A stretch of DNA of 64,000 nucleotides from Thalassobius sp965218685 (GCF_965218685.1 NZ_OZ244657.1:2852001-2916000), one strand, 5' to 3'. Shown: positions 17,002 to 26,857, counted from the first letter of the stretch. The notes: a model not told the origin generated them from the letters alone. Translations and numbers: made by a program.

Positions 17002-18264
17002 ATGCGACCCATTCCGGTTCTCACCGCCATTCTGGTGACCGCTTTATTGTATGTACTCGTGATGGAGCGAGACGCCCTGACCGCTTTTGCCCTGTCCGGT
17101 GATTCCGAGCAGGCAGCCGAGGTGGCCCAGGAAGGCGGCACAACCGACCCTGAAACGGCCGATACTGCTGGAAAGGCACCCGATGAACCGCGCGCCCTGA
17201 TCGGGGTTATTGCCCAGCATTCGATTGCGCAAACCGTTGACAGCGCAGTGATTATGCGCGGCGAAACCCAGGCCGTGCGCCAGGTGAATGTCCGTGCGGA
17301 AACCAGCGCGATCGTGATCACCGAACCGCTTCGCCGCGGCACCTCGGTTGAGGCAGGCCAGGAACTGTGCCGCCTGGATCCGGGCACCCGTCCCGCCGCC
17401 CTGGCCGAAGCTCAGGCGGCACTGGCCAACGCCCGCGCCTCGGGGCCGGCTGCACAAGCCAAGCTGAAAGAGGCCGAAGCGCGCCTGCACGAGGCCCAGA
17501 TCAACTATAACGTGGCATCGAAACTGAACGACTCGGGCTATGCGGCTGAAACTCGTCTGGCATCGGCCGAGGCGGCGGTGAAATCAGCCGAAGCATCGGT
17601 CGAATCTGCGCGCTCGGGGTTGGAATCGGCCCAGTCGGGTGTGCAATCTGCGCAGGCCGGCGTGGCCAAGGCCGAAAAGGAAATGCAGCGTGTCACGATC
17701 TCGGCCCCCTTTGCGGGCCTGCTAGAATCCGACACCGCCGAGCTGGGCAGCTTGCTGAGCGCGGGGGCCACCTGCGCCACCATCATCCAACTGGACCCGA
17801 TCAAACTGGTCGGCTACGTCCCCGAAACCGAGGTTGACCGCGTCACGCTGGGCGCCTTGACCGGAGCACGTCTTGCCAACGGAGCCGAGCTGCGCGGCAC
17901 GGTCAGCTTTCTGTCACGCTCGGCCGATCCGCAAACGCGCACCTTCCGCGTGGACATCGACGTGCCGAACCCGGACCTGAAAATCCGCGACGGCCAGACT
18001 GCCGAGATCCTGATCGCAGCCGACGGCGCCAAGGCGCACCTTCTGCCGCAATCGGCGCTGACGCTGAATGATGACGGCGCACTTGGCGTCCGTGTGGTCG
18101 GGGACGGCAACATCGTCGACTTTGTCCCCGTCAACCTGATCCGCGACACGATCGACGGCGTCTGGGTCACCGGCCTGAATGAAACCGCCGATGTGATCGT
18201 CGTTGGTCAGGAATATGTGACCAAGGGCGTCGAAGTCGCGCCGACCTTCCGGGAGGCCAAGTAA
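17002..18264 (+). CDS. RND efflux periplasmic adaptor (membrane fusion) protein
   Basis: 420 residues. It has an N-terminal membrane anchor (residues about 5-22), an acidic linker, and a lipoyl-like half (VNVRAETSAIVITEPLRRGTSVEAG). A coiled-coil hairpin rich in A/E/S repeats follows (SAEAAVKSAEASVESARSG, about residues 190-225). The second lipoyl half is TISAPFAGLLES, and a beta-barrel domain comes last. It links an RND pump to an outer-membrane channel; no TolC-type gene is nearby. Its stop overlaps the first base of the following pump gene, so the two are translationally coupled. Confidence 0.92.
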   Translation: MRPIPVLTAILVTALLYVLVMERDALTAFALSGDSEQAAEVAQEGGTTDPETADTAGKAPDEPRALIGVIAQHSIAQTVDSAVIMRGETQAVRQVNVRAETSAIVITEPLRRGTSVEAGQELCRLDPGTRPAALAEAQAALANARASGPAAQAKLKEAEARLHEAQINYNVASKLNDSGYAAETRLASAEAAVKSAEASVESARSGLESAQSGVQSAQAGVAKAEKEMQRVTISAPFAGLLESDTAELGSLLSAGATCATIIQLDPIKLVGYVPETEVDRVTLGALTGARLANGAELRGTVSFLSRSADPQTRTFRVDIDVPNPDLKIRDGQTAEILIAADGAKAHLLPQSALTLNDDGALGVRVVGDGNIVDFVPVNLIRDTIDGVWVTGLNETADVIVVGQEYVTKGVEVAPTFREAK

Positions 18265-21200
18265 TGACTGGTATGGTCGATTGGGCCGCCGCGCGCGCCC
18301 GTATGATCATGGCGTTTATCCTGCTGTCTCTGGCCGCAGGATCCTATGCCTATTTTGGCCTGCCCAAAGAGGGCGAGCCGGATATCGACATCCCCGCCCT
18401 GTTTGTCAGCGTCCAGTTCCCCGGCATTTCGGCCGAGGATTCTGAAACGCTTCTGGTTAAGCCGATGGAGACCGAGCTTTCCGATCTGGACGGGCTGAAA
18501 TCCATGTCCTCGACCGCTGCGGAAAACTATGCCGGGGTCGCGCTGGAGTTTGAATTTGGCTGGGACAAGGCCAGAGTTCTTGCCGAGGTGCGCGACGCGA
18601 TGGGCACCGCCGAAGGGTTTTTCCCTGATGGGGTCGAGAAATATTCGATCAACGAGATTAACTTCTCGGAATTTCCGATCATCATCGTGAACCTGACCGG
18701 CGATGTGCCCGAACGCACCATGACCCGGATCGCCAAGGAGTTGCAGGAAAAGGTCGAAGGCCTGGATGCGGTGCTTGAGGCCGGCATTGCCGGATCGCGC
18801 GATGAAATGGTCGAGGTCGTGATCGACCCGCTGCGACTGGAATCCTATAACGTCACCGCAGGCGAGCTGATCAATGTTGTTCAGAACAACAACCTTTTGG
18901 TTGCCGCCGGCGAGGTAAAGACCGATCAGGGCAGCTTTGCGGTCAAGATCCCCTCGTCCTTTGACGAGCCGCGTGACATCTATGCCCTGCCCGTCAAGAT
19001 CAACGGCCAGCGCGTCGTGACCCTGGGCGATCTGGCCGATATCCGTCTGACCTTCGAGGACCGCGCCGGACTGGCCCGTTTCAACGGCGAGCCGACGGTC
19101 GCACTGCAGGTGGTCAAACGCAAGGGCTTTAACCTGCTGGACACCACCGAAGAGGTCCGCAAGGTCGTCGAAGACGTTCATGCCGAATGGCCCGATGACC
19201 TGAAGGCCGCTGTGCGCGTGGGCACCTCGAACGATCAAAGCCGCGTTGTCGGTTCGATGGTCAGCCAGCTGGAAGGCTCGGTTCTGACGGCCATCGCGCT
19301 TGTGATGATCGTGGTTTTGTCCAGCCTTGGCAGCCGGGCCGCATTGCTGGTGGGTTTTGCCATTCCGACCTCGTTCCTGCTGTGTTTCGTGCTGCTGGCA
19401 ATGATGGGCGTGACCATTTCCAACATCGTCATGTTCGGTCTGATCCTGGCCGTGGGGATGCTGGTGGATGGCGCCATTGTGGTCGTGGAATATGCCGACA
19501 AACGCATCAAAGAGGGCGTTGGCCCCATGCATGCCTATGTCGAGGCCGCTAAGCGGATGTTCTGGCCCATCGTTTCTTCCACGGCGACGACACTGTGTGC
19601 CTTTCTGCCCATGCTGTTCTGGCCCGGTGTGCCGGGCGAGTTCATGGGAATGCTGCCGGTGACGCTGATCTTTGTTCTGTCCGCCAGCCTTGTGGTTGCG
19701 CTGATCTATCTGCCCGTGATGGGCGGCGTGTCCGGCCGCCTGAGCCGCCGGTTCGAGTTCGGCTCGGCCTTCCTGATCCGTCATTTCCCATGGTGGGCGC
19801 GTGCGGCGCTGGTGCCGGTCACCTGGATGGGCATGTTCATCGGTGCGATGCAGGTGCTGAACCCCGCCTATCTGTCGCCCTCGCTGGCTGACAAACCCGG
19901 CATTGCACTGGCCGTGGGCTCGGTCCTGTTCTTTGCCATGGCTTTTGGGGCTTCGGTGGCATTGGGTGCGGCCAAGATCACCTGGAAACGCCGCCGCCGC
20001 ATTCGCGCGGGGCACAGACGCACCCCCTTTGGGGTTTTCATCAAGTTCATCGCGGGCAATCCGATCATGCCTCTGCTCGCCGTGGCTGCGGTGATCGGCT
20101 TTGTCGCAATGACCTTCATGACCTTCGGCCAGAACAACAATGGCGTAGAATTCTTCGTGGAGTCCGAGCCTGAGCAAGCCATCGTTTACGTCCGTGCGCG
20201 CGGAAACCTGTCGGTGCACGAAAAGGATGAACTGGTCAGGCAAGTCGAAGAAAAAGTACTGGCCCATCCGGGTGTTCTGAACGCCTTTGCCTTCACCGGC
20301 GAGGGCGGGTTGAACAACAATACCGGAGGCGCGCAACCGCCCCGCGATACGATCGGTCAGGTACAGCTAGAGACCATCCCGTGGGAGGAACGCTCTGACC
20401 GGCCCGATCTGGACGGCGATCTGGTCATCGACGAGCTGACCGCCGAGCTGGAGCAAATTCCGGGCATCAAGATCGAAATCCTGGCCCAGTCGCGCGGCCC
20501 TGCCAGCGGCAAGCCGGTCCACCTGCGCCTTAAGGGTGACAACTGGGAAAACCTGCTTGAGGCCACGCGCCTGGCCCGCGCCCAATTCGATCAGACCGAA
20601 GGGCTGGAGCTGATCGAGGACACGCTTCCCCTGCCCGGCATCGACTGGCAGATTGACGTAAACACCGAAAAGGCTGGGCTTTACGGCGCTGACGTGGCCA
20701 CGGTGGGCGCGATGGTGCAGTTGGTCACACGCGGCATTTTGCTGGACACCATGCGCGTGGACAGCTCGGACGAAGAGATCGAGATCCGCGTCCGTCTGCC
20801 CGAGGAATACCGCCTGCTGTCCACGCTGGACACGCTGAAAGTACGCACGCAGGACGGGCTGGTTCCGCTGGCAAATTTCATCACCCGCGTGCCCGTGCCC
20901 AAGCTGGCCCAGATCAACCGCGTGGATGAAAAACGCTATTTCGACATCAAGGCCGCGCTGACTGACGGGCTGACCAAGACCGTGACCAGGGCGGATGGAT
21001 CGACCAACGAGGTGCCGATCACCGCCAACGAGCGGATCGAACTGCTGACCAAGTGGCTGGACACCAACCCCTTGCCCGAAGGGATCGCATGGGAATGGAC
21101 CGGCGACCAAGAGGATCAGGCCGAATCCCAGGCCTTCTTGTCCAGTGCATTCGCAGCCGCGCTGGCGCTGATGTTCATCATCCTGCTGGCCCAGTTCAAC

Positions 21201-21854
21201 AGCTTCTACAACTCGGTTCTGGTGCTGCTGGCGGTGGTTCTGTCCACCACTGGCGTACTGATCGGGATGATGGTGATGGATCAGGCCTTCTCGGTGATCA
21301 TGACGGGGACTGGCATCGTGGCGCTGGCCGGGATCGTGGTGAACAACAACATTGTTCTGATCGACACCTACCAGGAATACTCGTCCTATATGCCGCGGAT
21401 CGAGGCGATCGTCCGCACCGCCGAGGAACGCATCCGCCCGGTGCTGCTGACCACCATCACCACGATGGCCGGTCTGGCCCCGATGATGTTCGGCCTGTCG
21501 CTGGACTTTATCGGTGGTGGCTACTCGATCGACAGCCCGACGGCGCTGTGGTGGAAACAGCTGGCCACGGCTGTGGTGTTCGGCCTGGGCATCGCGACGG
21601 TGCTGACGTTGATCTTTACCCCGTCCATGCTGGCGATCCGGGTCTGGGCCAGCACCTATGTGCAGTGGATCGCGCGCGCGCTGGCCGCTATGGCCCTGGG
21701 CAAGGCAAGCCGTACCGCGCAGGACTTCGCCCTGCAGCGTGCAGCCCGCAAGCTGAAAGCTCCTGAGATTATCTGGGATGATATGGTTCCCGATCTGGCT
21801 GAAACGCCACCTGCCCCGCCCAAGGGAAAATCAGGACTGAAAGCCGCCGAATAA
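18264..21854 (+). CDS. RND efflux permease, AcrB family
   Basis: 1196 residues, about 150 longer than AcrB-type pumps. RND hallmarks are the first helix after ARARMIMAFILLSL, the two periplasmic porter halves, the internal repeat, and GLILAVGMLVDGAIVVVEYAD in helix 4, which corresponds to the proton-relay aspartates. GIVALAGIVVNNNIVLIDTY lies in the second half. The extra length comes mostly from a segment between the first and second halves (about residues 490-600) that carries two additional hydrophobic stretches and a basic patch (KRRRRIRAGHRR). The substrate is unknown; sequence features place it with the hydrophobe/amphiphile or multi-substrate groups rather than metal pumps. Confidence 0.93.
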   Translation: MTGMVDWAAARARMIMAFILLSLAAGSYAYFGLPKEGEPDIDIPALFVSVQFPGISAEDSETLLVKPMETELSDLDGLKSMSSTAAENYAGVALEFEFGWDKARVLAEVRDAMGTAEGFFPDGVEKYSINEINFSEFPIIIVNLTGDVPERTMTRIAKELQEKVEGLDAVLEAGIAGSRDEMVEVVIDPLRLESYNVTAGELINVVQNNNLLVAAGEVKTDQGSFAVKIPSSFDEPRDIYALPVKINGQRVVTLGDLADIRLTFEDRAGLARFNGEPTVALQVVKRKGFNLLDTTEEVRKVVEDVHAEWPDDLKAAVRVGTSNDQSRVVGSMVSQLEGSVLTAIALVMIVVLSSLGSRAALLVGFAIPTSFLLCFVLLAMMGVTISNIVMFGLILAVGMLVDGAIVVVEYADKRIKEGVGPMHAYVEAAKRMFWPIVSSTATTLCAFLPMLFWPGVPGEFMGMLPVTLIFVLSASLVVALIYLPVMGGVSGRLSRRFEFGSAFLIRHFPWWARAALVPVTWMGMFIGAMQVLNPAYLSPSLADKPGIALAVGSVLFFAMAFGASVALGAAKITWKRRRRIRAGHRRTPFGVFIKFIAGNPIMPLLAVAAVIGFVAMTFMTFGQNNNGVEFFVESEPEQAIVYVRARGNLSVHEKDELVRQVEEKVLAHPGVLNAFAFTGEGGLNNNTGGAQPPRDTIGQVQLETIPWEERSDRPDLDGDLVIDELTAELEQIPGIKIEILAQSRGPASGKPVHLRLKGDNWENLLEATRLARAQFDQTEGLELIEDTLPLPGIDWQIDVNTEKAGLYGADVATVGAMVQLVTRGILLDTMRVDSSDEEIEIRVRLPEEYRLLSTLDTLKVRTQDGLVPLANFITRVPVPKLAQINRVDEKRYFDIKAALTDGLTKTVTRADGSTNEVPITANERIELLTKWLDTNPLPEGIAWEWTGDQEDQAESQAFLSSAFAAALALMFIILLAQFNSFYNSVLVLLAVVLSTTGVLIGMMVMDQAFSVIMTGTGIVALAGIVVNNNIVLIDTYQEYSSYMPRIEAIVRTAEERIRPVLLTTITTMAGLAPMMFGLSLDFIGGGYSIDSPTALWWKQLATAVVFGLGIATVLTLIFTPSMLAIRVWASTYVQWIARALAAMALGKASRTAQDFALQRAARKLKAPEIIWDDMVPDLAETPPAPPKGKSGLKAAE

Positions 21855-21857
21855 GAC

Positions 21858-21886
21858 AAAGGCCGGGCAAAGCGCCCGGCCTTTTT
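21858..21886. terminator. Rho-independent terminator after the RND pump
   Basis: GGCCGGGC (21861-21868), loop AAAGC, GCCCGGCC (21874-21881), then TTTTT. Flanking AAA on the other side makes it potentially bidirectional, serving both the plus-strand pump and the convergent Atm1-like gene. Confidence 0.9.
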
Positions 21887-21909
21887 CGGTTTCGTGCAGA
21901 TGGGTCGGG

Positions 21910-23730
21910 TCAGGCCGCCTCTTCGTTCTGCTGGCGGGTCCACAGGCTGTAGTAACGCCCCTGCCCCGACAGCAACTGCGCATGAGTTCCGCGCTCGACC
22001 ACCTCGCCTTTTTCCAGAACGATGATCTGGTCGGCCTCCGCGATCGTGGACAGACGGTGCGCGATGGTGATCACCGTACGGCCCTGCCCGGCGCGCGCCA
22101 GGGCGCCCTGAATTTCCCGCTCGGTATCAGTGTCCAGCGCGCTGGTCGCCTCGTCCAGCAACAAGATCGGTGGGTTCTTAAGCAGTGTCCGCGCAATGCC
22201 CACGCGCTGCTTTTCCCCACCTGACAGCTTCAGCCCACGTTCGCCCACCTGCGTGTCATAGCCTTCGGGCAGAGACAGCACGAAATCATGGATCTGCGCG
22301 GCCTTGGCGGCCTCGATCACCTCGGCTTCGGTGGCATTGTCGCGGCCATAGGCAATGTTGTAGCGGATCGTGTCGTTGAACAGCACCGTGTCCTGCGGAA
22401 CAACGCCGATGACGCTGTGCAGGCTTTCCTGCGTGACGTCGCGCACATCCTGACCATCGATGCTCAGCGCGCCGCCCTGCACATCGTAGAACCGGAACAA
22501 CAGCCGCCCGATGGTGGATTTGCCCGACCCGGACGAGCCGACAATGGCCACCGTTTGCCCCGCGGGTACGTCGATATCCACGCCGCGCAGGATGGGCCGT
22601 TCGGGATCATAGCCAAAGTTCACCCCGTCCAGACGCACATGCCCGCCCGACACCTTCACCTCGGGGGCGCCTGGCTTATCCGTTACCTCAGAGGGTTGTT
22701 CGAGCAGATTGAACATCTCGGCCATGTCGACCAGGGATTGGCGTATCTCGCGATAGACCGTGCCAAGGAAGTTCAACGGCATGGTAATCTGGATCATGTA
22801 GGCGTTGACCATGACGAAATCGCCCACAGTCAGCGTTCCGTCCTCCACGCCCATCGCGGCCATGACCATCACGGCAACCAGGCCGCAGGTGATCAGGAAC
22901 GCTTGACCAAAGTTCAGGAAAGACAGCGAGTAAGCCGTTGAAAGCGCAGCTTTTTGATATCCCTCCATCGCCTTGTCATAACGAGCGGCCTCGCGGCCCT
23001 CGGCACCGAAATACTTGACGGTCTCAAAGTTCAGCAGGCTGTCGATGGCCTTTTGGTTGGCGTCGGTGTCCTGCTCGTTCATCTTGCGGCGCAGCTTTAC
23101 GCGCCATTCCGTGACCGAAAAGGTGAACTTGACATAGGCCGCGATCGTCACGGCCACGACAACCAGGTACCACACGTCGAACAGCACGAAAAAGATCACC
23201 GCGACCATCAGCAGTTCCAGGATCAGCGGCCCAATGGAAAACAGCATGAACCGCAGCAGGAATTCCACGCCTTTCACGCCGCGCTCGATGATGCGGGACA
23301 GACCGCCGGTTTTGCGGGTGATGTGATAGCGCATGGACAGACGGTGAATATGGGTAAAGGTCTCAAGCGCAAGACTACGCAATGCCCGCTGCGCGACCAT
23401 CGCAAACACTGCATCGCGCGCCTGCTGGAACCCGTTCATCATCAGCCGCGCCATACCATAGGCCACGGTCAGACCGACTGCCCCCAGCACCAGCGTCGAG
23501 GTGCCCTCGCCGGCCAGCGCATCCACGGCCTCTTTGTAGATCATCGGGGTCAGCACGGTGACCACCTTGGCCAGCATCAAAAGGGCCATCGCCACAACGA
23601 CGCGGACCTTCACATCCGTCCGATCCTCGGGCCACAGATAGGGGGCAACGCGGCGAACAGTGCGCCAGCCTTTCACCTCGGCCTGGGACGGATCAATGTC
23701 AGAGGGTGTGCCACCGTGGATGCTGCGCAT
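21910..23730 (-). CDS. Atm1-type ABC exporter (ATPase and permease fused)
   Basis: 606 residues: six membrane helices (about 50-330) followed by a nucleotide-binding domain. Motifs are Walker A GSSGSGKSTIGRLLFRFYD, signature LSGGEKQRVGIARTLL and Walker B ILLLDEATSALDTDTE. Members of the ABCB7/Atm1/HMT1 branch share NFETVKYFGAEGREAARYD, seen at about residues 225-243. They export glutathione-linked species for iron-sulfur homeostasis or heavy-metal tolerance. It is a single-gene unit, so it works as a homodimer. Confidence 0.9.
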   Translation of the reverse strand: MRSIHGGTPSDIDPSQAEVKGWRTVRRVAPYLWPEDRTDVKVRVVVAMALLMLAKVVTVLTPMIYKEAVDALAGEGTSTLVLGAVGLTVAYGMARLMMNGFQQARDAVFAMVAQRALRSLALETFTHIHRLSMRYHITRKTGGLSRIIERGVKGVEFLLRFMLFSIGPLILELLMVAVIFFVLFDVWYLVVVAVTIAAYVKFTFSVTEWRVKLRRKMNEQDTDANQKAIDSLLNFETVKYFGAEGREAARYDKAMEGYQKAALSTAYSLSFLNFGQAFLITCGLVAVMVMAAMGVEDGTLTVGDFVMVNAYMIQITMPLNFLGTVYREIRQSLVDMAEMFNLLEQPSEVTDKPGAPEVKVSGGHVRLDGVNFGYDPERPILRGVDIDVPAGQTVAIVGSSGSGKSTIGRLLFRFYDVQGGALSIDGQDVRDVTQESLHSVIGVVPQDTVLFNDTIRYNIAYGRDNATEAEVIEAAKAAQIHDFVLSLPEGYDTQVGERGLKLSGGEKQRVGIARTLLKNPPILLLDEATSALDTDTEREIQGALARAGQGRTVITIAHRLSTIAEADQIIVLEKGEVVERGTHAQLLSGQGRYYSLWTRQQNEEAA

Positions 23731-23800
23731 GGGTCATATTCCTTTGCTTCGGCAAAGACATAGAGCGCGGCGCCAAGAATTGCCAGAGACCCGCAACCCC

Positions 23801-23829
23801 AAAGGAAAACGGGACGCCAAAAGCGCCCC
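23801..23829 (-). terminator. Possible terminator after the LysM gene
   Basis: On the minus strand GGGGCGC, loop TTTTG, GCGTCCC (one G-U pair) is followed by GTTTTCCTTT. It lies between the LysM gene and the downstream Atm1-like gene and would separate their transcripts. Confidence 0.5.
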
Positions 23830-23898
23830 GCAGAGGAAGATACATCAGATATATGTCGCCCCGCCGCCCGTTCCAGAGGCAGGGCAACATTTTCTGGC

Positions 23899-25239
23899 TT
23901 ATTCCGGCACCACGAAAACCTGGCCGGGATAGATCAGGTCGGGGTCGCGGATACGGTCCTTGTTGGCCTCGTAGACGCGGACATACATCACGCCATCGCC
24001 ATACTTGTCCCGTGCAATCGCCCACAGGGTCGAGCCCGGCTGCACCGTGACTACCCGAACCTTGGGCCGAGACGCGGCGGGTTCCGTGGCCTCGGCCTTA
24101 GGCGCGTCGGTGGCGGGCGCATCAGCCTTTGCGATCGGCGCAGTGGCGACCGTCTCAGGGGCCTCGCGTTTGAACGGGGTTTCGATCCGCGACAGGACCT
24201 TGCCGGTTTCGTCCACCTCGTCGACACGCAGGGTATAGATGCCGGGAGCCACGCCGGTCAGGATTGTGTCCCACTTGCCAGCCTCGTCAATGCCGGTCCC
24301 GCCAATGGGTGCGTTGTCCAGATAGATCTGCACGAACTTGGCTGGCTTGCCGCGCCCGGCGATGGTCACATCCCCTTGCGCAGAATAGCTGATGGCGTCG
24401 ATCGCGACGGTGATATCAGACGCCGGGGCATCCGCAGCTTGTGCTGGCTGCACGACGGTAACACCATCCTTGTCGGCCAGAATGACGGCGGGTGCCTTGG
24501 GTTCGGGTTTCGCCTCGACCGCGTCGGGTATCGCGGGTTGTTCGGCAGGCTTTTCTGCTGGCGTTTCGGTCGGAGCCTCGGCCACTTGAACGGGCTGCTC
24601 TGGCGTGCTGGCAGCAGGTTGGGTGGGCTCGTCCTGTTTCGGCGCGTCTTCTGCGGGTTCGGTCGCAGCAGTATCGGGCTGCACAGCAGGTTCTTGCCCG
24701 GACTCGGCGGGGGCCTCTGCGACCTGCACCACCGGAGCGATGATCACTGAACCATCCGAGGCGATCTCTTGTCCGTCGATCCGCATCAACAGGCTGAGAA
24801 CCCGAGGCTGCTCGGACGGGGCGATGGTCAGGAACGCGGCGAATTTGCCGTCCTCGCCCGGCTGCGTCTGTTCCAGAACGGCATCATCCAGCAACACGTC
24901 CAACTTGGCGCCCACGGCGGCCACACCGGCAACAAGGGTCGAACCGTCAGGCTCGACGCGCACAACATCAAAGCGCGGCGGGTCATAGACGACGGGCTCT
25001 GGTTCGGGCGCCGGTGCAGGCGCTGGCGCCTCGGCCGCAGGTTCAGCCACTGGTGCGGGCTTGGGCGCGGGTTCGGGTTTGGGCGCGGCCACTGGTGCGG
25101 GTTGCACCGCTGGCTCTGGCGCGGGGGCCTTGGGGTCGAATGCCCCCGAAAGATAGGCGCCCGCAACGCCAGCGACCACCACGATCGCACCCGTGATTGT
25201 CAGGGCCTGACCGCCCATCGCTCCTGCAAATTTGCTCAT
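23899..25239 (-). CDS. LysM-domain protein with Pro/Ala/Glu-rich stalk
   Basis: 446 residues. An N-terminal membrane helix (ITGAIVVVAGVAGAYLSGAF) is followed by a long Ala-Pro-Glu-rich linker (residues about 35-90 and 175-260). Immunoglobulin-like beta segments follow (ITVAIDAISYSAQGDVTIAG and APGIYTLRVDEVDETGKV). A C-terminal LysM domain (VQPGSTLWAIARDKYGDGVMYVRVYEANKDRI as the core) binds peptidoglycan glycan chains. The protein would be anchored in the inner membrane and reach the cell wall. This domain layout is common in Rhodobacterales, usually annotated only as LysM peptidoglycan-binding protein. Confidence 0.88.
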   Translation of the reverse strand: MSKFAGAMGGQALTITGAIVVVAGVAGAYLSGAFDPKAPAPEPAVQPAPVAAPKPEPAPKPAPVAEPAAEAPAPAPAPEPEPVVYDPPRFDVVRVEPDGSTLVAGVAAVGAKLDVLLDDAVLEQTQPGEDGKFAAFLTIAPSEQPRVLSLLMRIDGQEIASDGSVIIAPVVQVAEAPAESGQEPAVQPDTAATEPAEDAPKQDEPTQPAASTPEQPVQVAEAPTETPAEKPAEQPAIPDAVEAKPEPKAPAVILADKDGVTVVQPAQAADAPASDITVAIDAISYSAQGDVTIAGRGKPAKFVQIYLDNAPIGGTGIDEAGKWDTILTGVAPGIYTLRVDEVDETGKVLSRIETPFKREAPETVATAPIAKADAPATDAPKAEATEPAASRPKVRVVTVQPGSTLWAIARDKYGDGVMYVRVYEANKDRIRDPDLIYPGQVFVVPE

Positions 25240-25342
25240 CTTATTCCTTCCAGCCCGCTCAACTCATCCCCAGCGGTTGAGCGAACATAACAACAAGGGT
25301 ATCAGGGGTCAAAACCGTCAAAGGTGTTAAAGGGCGAATCCC

Positions 25343-25894
25343 ATGAAAAGCTTTTCAGTCTGTGTCTATTGTGGCTCACGCCCCGGGAAAAGCCCGGTTT
25401 ATCAGCAACATGCAGAAGAACTGGGCCGCATTCTTGCCGCCAATGGCTGGCGGCTTGTCTATGGCGCGGGCGATGTTGGGCTGATGGGGGCCGTTGCGCG
25501 GTCCGCGCAGGATGCCGGTGCCGACACCTTTGGTGTGATCCCGACCCACCTGATGAAATGGGAAGTGGGCAAAACCGACCTTACCCGTTTTGTCGTGACC
25601 GAAAATATGCACGAGCGCAAAAAGGTCATGTTCATGAATTCGGACGCCATCGTGGTGCTGCCCGGTGGCGCGGGGTCGCTGGACGAGTTTTTCGAGGTGC
25701 TGACCTGGCGCCAGCTGGGCCTGCATGACAAACCGATCTTGCTGCTGAACTCTGAAGGCTACTGGAGCCCGCTGACCGCCCTGCTGGATCACGTGGTGGA
25801 TCAGGGCTTTGCCGATCCCTCGCTGCTGGAGCTGATCACGGTGGTCGACACCCCCGCCGCTGCCGAAGAGGTTCTGCGCAACGCCCGTTCGTGA
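25343..25894 (+). CDS. LOG-family protein (TIGR00730, putative cytokinin-type phosphoribohydrolase)
   Basis: 183 residues. It has the Rossmann-like fold of the LOG family, with VYCGSRPG at the N-terminus and the catalytic signature PGGAGSLDEFFEVLTW (the PGGxGTxxE motif, with Ser for Thr). Family members remove ribose phosphate from nucleoside monophosphates, releasing free bases; in bacteria the natural role is often unclear. The 3' end overlaps the convergent rarD gene by 94 bases. Confidence 0.92.
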   Translation: MKSFSVCVYCGSRPGKSPVYQQHAEELGRILAANGWRLVYGAGDVGLMGAVARSAQDAGADTFGVIPTHLMKWEVGKTDLTRFVVTENMHERKKVMFMNSDAIVVLPGGAGSLDEFFEVLTWRQLGLHDKPILLLNSEGYWSPLTALLDHVVDQGFADPSLLELITVVDTPAAAEEVLRNARS

Positions 25895-26751
25895 CGGATG
25901 GCGGCGAACGAATAGATCGCAAGCGCCGTCCAGATCAGCGCAAAGGCAATGGCATGCCACTGGCCGAAAGGCTCGGCAAAGATCAGCACCGCACAAAGGA
26001 ACTGCAGGGTCGGATTCAGGTATTGCACCAGCCCGACCGTGGCCATGCTGACCCGCTTCGTCGCGGCAGAAAACAGGATCAGCGGCGTCCCGGTCAAAAG
26101 GCCCGAGAACATCAGCAGCAGCAAATCCTGCGTCCCCTGACCAAAGGCCGCGTGACCCTGATCCCAGCCATAAGCCAGAACGACAAGGGCGATGGGGCTT
26201 AGCAGCAAAACCTCGGCCGTGACGGACACAAGGGGCGCCACGGGCAGACGTTTCTTGATCAATCCATACAGGCCAAACGTTCCCGACAGCACCAGCGCGA
26301 TCCACGGCGCCACCCCCAGCCCCAGCGTCAGCACGACAACCGCCAGCAAAGCCAAGGACACCGCCAGGATTTGCAGTCTGCCCAGGCTTTCGCGGAACAC
26401 AACGACTCCGATCAGCACGGCCACCAGCGGGAAGATGTAATACCCCAACGAGGCCTCGACCGCCTTGCCAATCTGGATGGACATGATGAAGAAAAACCAG
26501 TTGGTCGAGATCAGCAGCGCCGCCGCCCCCACCAGCAGCGTGGACCTGACCGAGCCAAGCGCCCCACGCAGTTGCCTAAGCCGCCCCTGCCCGGCCAGAA
26601 CGATGGCGAAGAACAGGCAGGACCAAAGGGTTCGATGGGCCAGAACCTCGATCGGGGGGATATGCGCCAGCAGCTTGTAATACAGCGGCGACAGGCCCCA
26701 GATCGTGCAGGCGCCGACCAGCGCCAGGATACCGCTTTTTCCGTCGCTCAT
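25801..26751 (-). CDS. rarD: RarD-like DMT transporter
   Basis: 316 residues, ten predicted membrane helices in two EamA halves. The N-terminus LVGACTIWGLSPLYYKLLAHIPPIEVLAHRTLWS is the characteristic RarD opening. The end is an unusual 30-residue Ser/Thr/Ala-rich extension encoded across the overlap with the convergent LOG-family gene, and it may be dispensable. The substrate is unknown; RarD proteins are often linked with chloramphenicol sensitivity in annotation but not in firm biochemistry. Confidence 0.9.
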   Translation of the reverse strand: MSDGKSGILALVGACTIWGLSPLYYKLLAHIPPIEVLAHRTLWSCLFFAIVLAGQGRLRQLRGALGSVRSTLLVGAAALLISTNWFFFIMSIQIGKAVEASLGYYIFPLVAVLIGVVVFRESLGRLQILAVSLALLAVVVLTLGLGVAPWIALVLSGTFGLYGLIKKRLPVAPLVSVTAEVLLLSPIALVVLAYGWDQGHAAFGQGTQDLLLLMFSGLLTGTPLILFSAATKRVSMATVGLVQYLNPTLQFLCAVLIFAEPFGQWHAIAFALIWTALAIYSFAAIRHERALRRTSSAAAGVSTTVISSSSEGSAKP

Positions 26752-26821
26752 GTCACCTTGTCCCTTGCGCCTTCAAGGCCACAGTGGCGCGGAGCGATCA
26801 TGGCCACAAGAGAAATTTGAC

Positions 26822-26857
26822 CAAAAAGAAAAACCCCGCCCAGATGGGCGAGGTTTA
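26822..26857 (-). terminator. Rho-independent terminator after sodB
   Basis: On the minus strand, CGCCCA-TC-TGGGCG with flanking AACC/GGTT pairing is followed by TTTTTCTTTTT. It begins 43 bases after the superoxide dismutase stop. This is a textbook intrinsic terminator. Confidence 0.9.

Noticed and set aside
18207..20336. 709-codon open frame antisense to the RND pump
   Set aside because: Composition is that of a complement of coding sequence and no domain is visible.
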